Assembly (NCBI GenBank): GCA_963707895.1
Contig: CAVPRS010000011.1
Coordinates: 310,001 to 374,000, forward strand
DNA: 64,000 nt
Direction of reading: 5' to 3'
Origin: Fodinibacter sp963707895
GTDB taxonomy: Bacteria; Actinomycetota; Actinomycetes; Actinomycetales; Dermatophilaceae
The notes below the pieces were generated by a model. It made no database searches. It was given only the letters and a program-made list of their open reading frames with translations, and was not told where the DNA came from. This document shows, piece by piece, positions 26,374 to 32,584 of the stretch. A program made the position numbers and the translations under genes. Position 1 is the stretch's first letter. Every line of letters begins with the position of its first letter.

Positions 26374-26379
26374 AGCGTA
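26374..26379 (-). promoter_or_regulatory. -10-like hexamer TACGCT for the ybaK-like gene
   Basis: TACGCT on the minus strand lies 6 bases before the ATG at 26367; no ribosome-binding site is visible. Confidence 0.5.
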
Positions 26380-26465
26380 GGGCCGGGTGCACAACGTCTG
26401 GCGGCCGAGACAATCACCCGGTACGTGCGAGCCCACCGGAAGCACCGGCACGATCCAATGGAGGC

Positions 26466-27707
26466 ATGTCCACCACGCCTGCGCTCGGCGGGGCCGCCTC
26501 GGGGTTCCGGCGGATGTGGCACGACCTCGAGAGCCTCGGCCTCGACGACGAGAGCGGCGGCTACCACCGCTTCGCGTGGACCCGCGAGGACCACGACCTG
26601 CGCGAGTGGTTCGCCGCCGAGTGTGCCCAGCGTGGCCTCGACCTCACGACCGACCGGATGGGCAACCAGTGGGCCTGGTGGGGGGACGCGGATGCTGCGG
26701 TCGCCGCCGGAGACCCGGGCGTCGTCATCGGCTCGCACCTCGACTCGGTGCCCAACGGCGGGGCCTTCGACGGCCCGCTCGGTGTGGTCGGTGCGCTCGC
26801 CGCGGTCGACCAGCTGCGCCACGACGGCTTCGTGCCCAGCCGTCCGGTGGGGGTCGTCAACTTCGCCGACGAGGAGGGTGCCCGCTTCGGCGTCGCCTGC
26901 GCCGGCTCCCGCGTCATCACCGGGGCGCTGGGCGCCGACCGGGCGCGGGGTCTCACCGACCCCGACGGCGTGTCCATGGCCGAGGCCATGCAGCGTGCAG
27001 GCCGCGACCCGGCGACCCTCGGCCGCGACGACGAGACCCTGGCGCGGGTCGGCACCTTCGTCGAGCTGCACGTCGAGCAGGGCCGGGCCCTGGTCGACCT
27101 CGGCCACGCCGTGGGTGTCGGCAGCGACATCTGGCCGCACGGCCGCTGGCGGGTCGACGTGCCCGGCGAGGCCAACCATGCCGGAACCACCCGCCTCGAC
27201 GACCGGGAGGACGCCCTGCTCGGGCTGGCCGCCATGGTGATCGCCGCCCGTCGTGCCGCCGAGGAGCAGGGCTGTGTGGCCACCGTCGGCAAGGTGCACG
27301 TCGTGCCCGGAGGCGTCAACGCCATCGCCAGCCGTGCCACCGGATGGCTCGACGCCCGCGGCACCGACCCCGACAGCGTGCTCCGTGTCGTCGCCGAGGT
27401 GCGCGATGTCGTCTCGGACTTCGACGGACTCATGACCCAGGAGTCGTGGACCCCCACCACCGACTTCGACCCCGCCCTGGTCCGTCGGATGGCGAGCCGG
27501 CTCGGCGGCGTGCCCGTCATCGGCACCGGGGCCGGCCACGACGCCGGCATCCTCGCCAACGACGGCATCCGCTCGGCCATGCTCTTCGTGCGCAACCCCA
27601 CCGGGGTGTCGCACTCCCCGGACGAGTGGGCCTCCGCCGACGACTGCCTCGCCGGCATCGCGGCCCTCGCCGACGTCGTCACCGACCTGGCCGGGGCTGG
27701 TGCATGA
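26466..27707 (+). CDS. M20-family amidohydrolase in hut cluster, probable N-formylglutamate deformylase
   Basis: A 413-residue protein of the allantoate amidohydrolase/N-carbamoylase family. Two-metal site residues are present: GSHLDSVPNGGAFDGPLG (His, Asp), NFADEEGARFG (Glu pair) and ELHVEQG (His), plus the dimerisation-domain GEANHAGTT and late GAGHDA and HSPDEW. The usual substrates are N-carbamoyl or ureido acids. Here its stop overlaps the hutF start (ATGA) and no hutG is present, so it probably hydrolyses N-formyl-L-glutamate made by HutF to glutamate and formate. That role is inferred from context. Purines-to-allantoate genes are not nearby. The start ATG 26466 has GGAGG very close upstream. 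Confidence 0.85.
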   Translation: MSTTPALGGAASGFRRMWHDLESLGLDDESGGYHRFAWTREDHDLREWFAAECAQRGLDLTTDRMGNQWAWWGDADAAVAAGDPGVVIGSHLDSVPNGGAFDGPLGVVGALAAVDQLRHDGFVPSRPVGVVNFADEEGARFGVACAGSRVITGALGADRARGLTDPDGVSMAEAMQRAGRDPATLGRDDETLARVGTFVELHVEQGRALVDLGHAVGVGSDIWPHGRWRVDVPGEANHAGTTRLDDREDALLGLAAMVIAARRAAEEQGCVATVGKVHVVPGGVNAIASRATGWLDARGTDPDSVLRVVAEVRDVVSDFDGLMTQESWTPTTDFDPALVRRMASRLGGVPVIGTGAGHDAGILANDGIRSAMLFVRNPTGVSHSPDEWASADDCLAGIAALADVVTDLAGAGA

Positions 27708-29029
27708 CGACCTTCTGGTGCGAGCACGCAGTGCTCCCCGGTGGTGTGCGGCGCTCGGTGCGGGTCGTCGTCGACCGCGGCCGCATCCTCGAGGTCCTCC
27801 CCGATGCGCCGGCGCAGCCCGACGACACCCGCCTGTCGGGCGTGGTGCTGCCGGGGCTGGCCAACGGTCACAGCCACGCCTTCCACCGCGCCCTGCGCGG
27901 GCGCACCCACGACGACGGCGGCAACTTCTGGTCCTGGCGCGACGCGATGTATGCCGTGACGCACCGCCTGGACCCCGAGAGCTACCACGCGCTCGCCAAG
28001 GCGGTCTTCGCCGAGATGGTGCTCGCCGGCTACACCGTCGTGGGGGAGTTCCACTACGTGCACCACGCCGAGGGCGGCCGACGCTACGACGACCCGAACC
28101 TGATGGGGAAGGCGCTGGTCAGCGCAGCGCGGGAGGCCGGCATCCGGATCACGCTGCTCGACACCTGCTACCTCGCGGGAGGGTTGACGGCCGGCGGCCA
28201 CCTGCCGCTCGACGAGGTGCAGCAACGGTTCTCCGACGGCACGGCGGACGCGTGGGCGGAGCGGGTCGCCGACCTGTCCGACGAGGACACGGTGCGGATC
28301 GGTGCCGCCGTGCACTCGGTGCGTGCGGTGCCCCGCGACGACCTGGCCGTCGTCGGTGAGGCAGCGGCGAGTGACAGCCGCCCACTGCACGCCCACCTGT
28401 CGGAGCAGCCGGGCGAGAACCTGGCCTGCGAGGGCTTCTACGGGCGCTCGCCCACGACGCTGCTCGCCGAGGAGGGGCTGCTGGGGCCGAGGACGACGCT
28501 GGTGCACGCCACCCACCTGTCCGACGACGACATCGAGGTGCTGGGAACGGCTCGCGCCACCGCGTGCTTCTGCCCCACCACCGAGCGCGACCTCGCCGAC
28601 GGCATCGGGCCGGCCCGTCGGCTGCACGACGCCGGAGCGGCGCTGTCCCTGGGCTCCGACCAGCACGCCGTCATCGACCCGTTCGAGGAGGTCCGCGGTG
28701 TCGAGATGCACGAGCGGCTCGAGACCCTCGAGCGAGGCCGGTTCGCCGGCGGCGACCTGCTCGCGATGGCGGCCCGCAACGGCTACCGGTCGCTGGGCTG
28801 GGACGACGGCGGCCTGATCGCCGCCGGCCACCTCGCCGACCTGGTCGCCGTGCGCACCGACAGCCCACGCACGGCCGGATGCGCGCCCAACCAGCTGCTC
28901 TACGCGGCGACGTCCGCGGACGTGAGCGATGTCGTGGTGGCGGGCGAGCAGGTGGTGCGCGACGGGCATCACCGGGTGGGCGACGTCGGTCGCCTCCTGC
29001 GCGACACCATCTCAGCGGTGCGCAAGTGA
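27704..29029 (+). CDS. hutF: Formimidoylglutamate deiminase
   Basis: Deiminates N-formimino-L-glutamate to N-formyl-L-glutamate plus ammonia, the branch used when a deformylase, not a formiminotransferase, finishes the pathway. 441 residues. It is an amidohydrolase with the metal-binding HxH in GLANGHSHAFHRALRGR, the substrate-linked HAHLSEQPGENLACEGFYG, TTLVHATHL, CFCPTTERDLADGIGPA and the aspartate in LGSDQHAVIDPFEEVRGVEMHERL. These blocks set HutF apart from other amidohydrolases. It starts inside the stop of the M20 gene (ATGA) and its stop contains the hutI start (GTGA), so all three are translated from one message. Confidence 0.95.
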   Translation: MTTFWCEHAVLPGGVRRSVRVVVDRGRILEVLPDAPAQPDDTRLSGVVLPGLANGHSHAFHRALRGRTHDDGGNFWSWRDAMYAVTHRLDPESYHALAKAVFAEMVLAGYTVVGEFHYVHHAEGGRRYDDPNLMGKALVSAAREAGIRITLLDTCYLAGGLTAGGHLPLDEVQQRFSDGTADAWAERVADLSDEDTVRIGAAVHSVRAVPRDDLAVVGEAAASDSRPLHAHLSEQPGENLACEGFYGRSPTTLLAEEGLLGPRTTLVHATHLSDDDIEVLGTARATACFCPTTERDLADGIGPARRLHDAGAALSLGSDQHAVIDPFEEVRGVEMHERLETLERGRFAGGDLLAMAARNGYRSLGWDDGGLIAAGHLADLVAVRTDSPRTAGCAPNQLLYAATSADVSDVVVAGEQVVRDGHHRVGDVGRLLRDTISAVRK

Positions 29030-30270
29030 CGCCCGGAACCGCAAGCGGCACAACGGCATCCGCTGCTGTTCTGGTCACGGGCATCGGTGAGCTCGTGACC
29101 TGCGCCGGGCCCGGGGGCACGACCCCCACCGACGACCTGACCACCCCCGCTGCGGACCGGCTGGGCGTGCTGACCGACGCCGCGGTGGTGGTGCTCGACG
29201 GCAGGATCGCATGGGTCGGGCCCGCCGTCGACGCGCCGCCCGCCGACCGCGTCGTCGACGTGGGAGGGCGGGCCGTCGTGCCTGGCTTCGTCGACAGCCA
29301 CAGCCACCTCGTCTACGCGGGCGACCGGGCCGCGGAGTTCACCGCACGGATGGCGGGTACCCCCTACGACGGAGGTGGCATCGGGGTCTCCGTGACCGCG
29401 ACCCGCGCGGCGAGTGATGACGAGCTGCGGGCGCTGCTTCGCGCCCGCGTGGCCGAGATGCGTTCTCTCGGAACGACGACCGTCGAGGTCAAGAGCGGTT
29501 ACGGGCTCACCGTCGACGACGAGGTGCGCTCGCTGCGGCTGGCTCGCGAGGTCACCGACGAGACCACGTTCCTCGGGGCCCACGTCGTGCCGCCGGAGGC
29601 GCGCGACCACCGCGCCGCCTACCTCGACCTCGTGTGCGGGCCGATGCTCGAGGCGTGCACGCCGTACGCCCGTTGGGTCGACGTGTTCTGCGAGCCCGCG
29701 TCGCCGCACGCCTTCACCGAGGACGAGGCACGCCGCGTGCTGACGGCGGGCGCACGGGCCGGCCTCGGCCTGCGGGTGCACGGCAACCAGCTCTCGGCCG
29801 GGCCCGGGGTCCGCCTCGCCGTCGAGCTCGGCGCCGCCAGTGTCGACCACTGCACGTACCTCACCGACGCCGACGTCGAGGCCCTCGTCGGTGCGGCGGG
29901 CACGACCGTCGCGACCCTGCTCCCCGGTGTCGAGTTCTCGACCCGGTCGCCCTACCCCGACGCGCGCCGGCTGCTCGACGCTGGGGTCGACGTCGCGCTC
30001 GCGACGGACTGCAACCCCGGAACGTGCAACACGGCATCCATGCCCTTCGTCGTGGCCCTCGCGGTGCGCGAGATGCGGATGACGACCGCCGAGGCGCTGG
30101 TCGCCGCCACCGTCGGTGGCGCTCGGGCGTTGCGGCGCAACGACATCGGCCGGGTCGCCGTGGGTGCACGTGCCGACCTGGCCGTGCTCGAGGCGCCCTC
30201 GTACGAACACCTCGCCTACCGGCCGGGCATGCCGCTCGCCAGGGCACTGGACTGGAGCGCCCGTGAGTGA
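29026..30270 (+). CDS. hutI: Imidazolonepropionase
   Basis: Opens the ring of 4-imidazolone-5-propionate to give N-formimino-L-glutamate. 414 residues. Metal ligands sit in VPGFVDSHSHLVYAGDRAAEF (HxH near residue 87), in GLRVHGNQLSAGPGVRLAVELGAASVDHCTYL (two histidines) and in LATDCNPGTCNTASMPFVVALAVREM (aspartate). The stretch MAGTPYDGGGIGVSVTATRAAS is a family signature. The GTG at 29026 overlaps the hutF stop; its own TGA at 30268-30270 lies inside the first codons of the next gene. Pathway order in the run is therefore last step, fourth step, third step. Confidence 0.96.
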   Translation: MTPGTASGTTASAAVLVTGIGELVTCAGPGGTTPTDDLTTPAADRLGVLTDAAVVVLDGRIAWVGPAVDAPPADRVVDVGGRAVVPGFVDSHSHLVYAGDRAAEFTARMAGTPYDGGGIGVSVTATRAASDDELRALLRARVAEMRSLGTTTVEVKSGYGLTVDDEVRSLRLAREVTDETTFLGAHVVPPEARDHRAAYLDLVCGPMLEACTPYARWVDVFCEPASPHAFTEDEARRVLTAGARAGLGLRVHGNQLSAGPGVRLAVELGAASVDHCTYLTDADVEALVGAAGTTVATLLPGVEFSTRSPYPDARRLLDAGVDVALATDCNPGTCNTASMPFVVALAVREMRMTTAEALVAATVGGARALRRNDIGRVAVGARADLAVLEAPSYEHLAYRPGMPLARALDWSARE

Positions 30271-31183
30271 GCCGCTGTCGCTGTGGAACCAGGGACCGGC
30301 GCGCGACGCGGTACTCGAGTTCGTCGCGCGCGTCACCGACCCCGACACGGGGCTGCCTCCCGAGGAGCGGGTCGCCGTGTTCGACAACGACGGCACGCTG
30401 TGGTGCGAGATGCCGGCACCGATCCAGCTCGGCTTCCTCCTGGGGCGGATGGTCGAGATGGCCGATGCCGACCCCGAGCTGCGCGAGCGCCAACCGTGGA
30501 AGGCGGCCCGCGAGGGGGACCTCGCCTGGTTCGGGACGGCTCTCACCAAGCACTACTCCGGCGACGACACGGACAGCCGGGTGCTGACCGGTGGAGTCCT
30601 GGCCGCCTTCGCCGACATCAGCGTCGACGACTTCGCGCAGCAGGCCGAGTCGTTCCTGCGCAGCACCGGGCACCCGACCCTGGGCCGGCCCTACCTCGAG
30701 TGCGTCTACGCCCCGATGGTCCAGCTGCTCGCGTACCTCGAGGAGAACGGCTTCGCCAGCTACATCGTCTCCGGGGGCGGGCGCGACTTCATGCGCCCCA
30801 TCACCGCCGAGGTCTACGGCGTGCCGAGCGAGCGCGTCATCGGCAGTGCGATCGCGCTGGCCTACGTGCCCGACGACGAGGGCGGCAGGATCGTGCGCAG
30901 GGCCGTCGCCGACTACCTCGACGACGGGCCCGAGAAGCCGGTGCGGATCTGGAACCGCACCGGCCGGCGGCCCGTGCTCGCCGGGGGCAACTCCAACGGC
31001 GACATCGAGATGCTCGACTGGACCCGGCACCCGGCCATGCCGACCCTGCGGCTGCTCGTGCGGCACGACGACGCCGAGCGCGAGTTCGACTACGTCGCCG
31101 GGGCGGAGAAGGCGCTCGAGCGCGCCGACCGGGACGGCTGGACCGTCGTGAGCGTCAAGGACGACTGGTCCACCGTCTTCTGA
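30263..31183 (+). CDS. HAD-superfamily phosphatase-like protein overlapping hutI
   Basis: A 306-residue HAD hydrolase. Motif I is VAVFDNDGTLWCEMP (Asp-x-Asp), motif II is YIVSGGGRDFMRP, and motif IV is LAGGNSNGDIEML; a helical cap lies between about residues 60 and 150. This resembles the phosphoserine-phosphatase-like branch, and related proteins are usually annotated as haloacid-dehalogenase-like with no known substrate. The GTG at 30263 overlaps hutI by 8 bases, so it is made from the hut message. None of the histidine-pathway intermediates is phosphorylated, so a direct catalytic role is not evident. A 62-bp palindrome follows its stop. Confidence 0.85.
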   Translation: MSEPLSLWNQGPARDAVLEFVARVTDPDTGLPPEERVAVFDNDGTLWCEMPAPIQLGFLLGRMVEMADADPELRERQPWKAAREGDLAWFGTALTKHYSGDDTDSRVLTGGVLAAFADISVDDFAQQAESFLRSTGHPTLGRPYLECVYAPMVQLLAYLEENGFASYIVSGGGRDFMRPITAEVYGVPSERVIGSAIALAYVPDDEGGRIVRRAVADYLDDGPEKPVRIWNRTGRRPVLAGGNSNGDIEMLDWTRHPAMPTLRLLVRHDDAEREFDYVAGAEKALERADRDGWTVVSVKDDWSTVF

Positions 31184-31186
31184 CCG

Positions 31187-31248
31187 GTCGAGAGTAGAGA
31201 ACACACCGCGCGGCCAACAGGCCACACGGCGTGTTCTCTACTCTCGAC
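31187..31248. terminator. 62-bp palindrome at the end of the hut operon
   Basis: GTCGAGAGTAGAGAACAC (31187-31204) pairs perfectly with its complement at 31231-31248; further inward the arms pair less well up to GGCC-AACA-GGCC. The flanks TCTGACC and GGTCAGA, which contain the two convergent stop codons, extend the symmetry. It separates the HAD and DUF4235 genes. Confidence 0.75.
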
Positions 31249-31256
31249 TGCGTTGG

Positions 31257-31538
31257 TCAGACGGGGTCCTCGCGGATCGCCTCGGGCAGGTGACCGGCCG
31301 ACTTCTCGTAGAACTGCGCCGCCTTGCGGGTGGCGAGGGTCTTGGCGGCGCCGACCGCGAGACCGGTGATCGCGGCATACGCGACAGCCTTCGCGAGGGG
31401 TGCGTTCGGACTCTTCGGGTTGATCTCGTCACCCTCGGTCTTCGCCCAGACGGCGTCGATGACCTTCGTGGCGATGATCCCGGCGAGGATGGCACCTCCC
31501 GTGCCCATGATCTTCCACGCGACGGCTCCCATGGCCAT
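31257..31538 (-). CDS. DUF4235 domain protein
   Basis: A 93-residue actinobacterial protein with one or two hydrophobic segments (KIMGTGGAILAGIIATKVID near the N-terminus and AVAYAAITGLAVGAAKTLATR later), the marks of DUF4235. The family is of unknown function; many members sit alone next to housekeeping genes. The ATG at 31538 is preceded by GGGAGGACC, a good ribosome-binding site. The gene diverges from the TPP-riboswitch operon. Confidence 0.85.
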   Translation of the reverse strand: MAMGAVAWKIMGTGGAILAGIIATKVIDAVWAKTEGDEINPKSPNAPLAKAVAYAAITGLAVGAAKTLATRKAAQFYEKSAGHLPEAIREDPV

Positions 31539-31634
31539 GGTCGGTCCTCCCGGAGGGGTGCGGTGCCGCCGAGCGCGAAGTCGCCTGACGAGGTCATCGT
31601 GAACTCTAGTACCGAGGCGTTATCGTGGAACCGT

Positions 31635-31727
31635 CCAACGACAGGGGAGCGCCCCAAGCGCTGAGAGTGCGGTTCCGCCGCAGACCCTCGAACCTGATCC
31701 GGTTAGCACCGGCGAAGGGAGTCGGGA
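31635..31727 (+). promoter_or_regulatory. TPP riboswitch (thi box)
   Basis: The conserved parts of the thiamine-pyrophosphate aptamer are in order: ACAGGGGAGC, CTGAGAGTGCGG, GACCCTCGAACCTGATCCGG, TTAGCACCGG and GAAGGGAG. It is followed by a hairpin and then ykoE at 31828. The aptamer senses TPP and should lower expression of the transporter when thiamine is plentiful. Confidence 0.96.
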
Positions 31728-31732
31728 ATCTC

Positions 31733-31787
31733 AGGTGCGTCATCGGCACACCCGCGGCGAGCGCTGCGAGGTGCCGACGTCGCACCT
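31733..31787 (+). promoter_or_regulatory. Hairpin downstream of TPP aptamer, probable expression platform
   Basis: Arms 31733-31749 (AGGTGCGTCATCGGCAC) and 31771-31787 (GTGCCGACGTCGCACCT) pair at 15 of 17 positions around a 21-base loop. It begins right after the aptamer and may terminate transcription or hide the start region; no T tract follows. Confidence 0.55.
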
Positions 31788-31827
31788 CCCCGAGGTCTCC
31801 AACCACGGAAACCACGGGAGCAGAACA

Positions 31828-32526
31828 ATGGCAACACAGCTCACGGAGGCGCCGAACCGGCACTCCATCCTCGCGACCCGCCCGCTGATGGGCTGGCGCA
31901 CGGTCGACATCCTCACCCTCGCCTTCCTCGGCGCGGCCCTCGGCGTCGCGTTCTGGGGCTGGGGGGTGTTCTACGACGGCCCGGTCACTGCCCTGAAGAT
32001 CGGCTACGCCCCACTCATGGGCCTGTTCGCCGGGCCGTGGTTCCTCGCCGGCGTCGTCGGCGGGCTCGTCGTCCGTCGACCCGGTGCCGCGCTCTTCTGC
32101 GAGGTCGTGGCCGCCCTCGTCTCGATGCTCCCGGGCACCGAGTGGGGCGCGACGGTTCTGGTCAGCGGCATCCTGCAGGGCCTGGGCGCGGAGCTCGCGT
32201 TTGCTCTCCTGGGCTACTCGGCCTTCGGCGCGGCCGCGGCCGCCCTCGCGGGGGTGCTGTCCGCCCCGCTCGAGTGGGCGTTCGAGGTCGTGCAGTTCCC
32301 GGCCTCGTGGGCCGACCTGCCGGTGCTCTCCGCCTTCGCGGGCGGGGGAGGCTGGTACGCCGAGTGGGTGCTGCGCGACAAGCTGGTCTACCTCGGCGCG
32401 ATGGCCGTCTCGGGGGCGGTGCTCGCCGGGCTGGTCGGCTGGCTGCTGGTGCGGGCGCTGGCCCGGGCGGGCGCGCTGTCGGCGTTCCCCGCCGGTCAGG
32501 AGCACCGGGAGCAGCACGCTGTCTGA
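31828..32526 (+). CDS. ykoE: ECF transporter S component, YkoE family
   Basis: The substrate-binding membrane subunit of a thiamine-precursor (probably hydroxymethylpyrimidine) uptake system. 232 residues with about six helices. YkoE marks are WRTVDILTLAFLGAALGVAFWGWG, MGLFAGPWFLAGVVGGLVVRRPGAAL, EVVAALVSMLPGTEWGA and AEWVLRDKLVYLGAMAVSGA. The TPP riboswitch immediately upstream confirms the thiamine link. Start ATG 31828 with a weak ribosome-binding site GGGAG 9-10 bases upstream. The ATPase and transmembrane partner follow at once on the same strand. Confidence 0.93.
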   Translation: MATQLTEAPNRHSILATRPLMGWRTVDILTLAFLGAALGVAFWGWGVFYDGPVTALKIGYAPLMGLFAGPWFLAGVVGGLVVRRPGAALFCEVVAALVSMLPGTEWGATVLVSGILQGLGAELAFALLGYSAFGAAAAALAGVLSAPLEWAFEVVQFPASWADLPVLSAFAGGGGWYAEWVLRDKLVYLGAMAVSGAVLAGLVGWLLVRALARAGALSAFPAGQEHREQHAV

Positions 32527-32545
32527 CGCCGTCGGCGGCGCCCCC

Positions 32546-32575
32546 GTCGACGGCGTCCCCACCGACGCCGTCGAC
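32546..32575 (+). repeat. 30-bp perfect hairpin at the ykoE-ykoD junction
   Basis: GTCGACGGCGTC (32546-32557) and GACGCCGTCGAC (32564-32575) form a perfect 12-bp stem with a 6-base loop. It lies 20 bases after the ykoE stop and 10 bases before the GTG taken as the ykoD start. It could set the ratio of S subunit to ATPase, or it may simply be coding if ykoD starts earlier. Confidence 0.5.
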
Positions 32576-32584
32576 GGCACTTCC

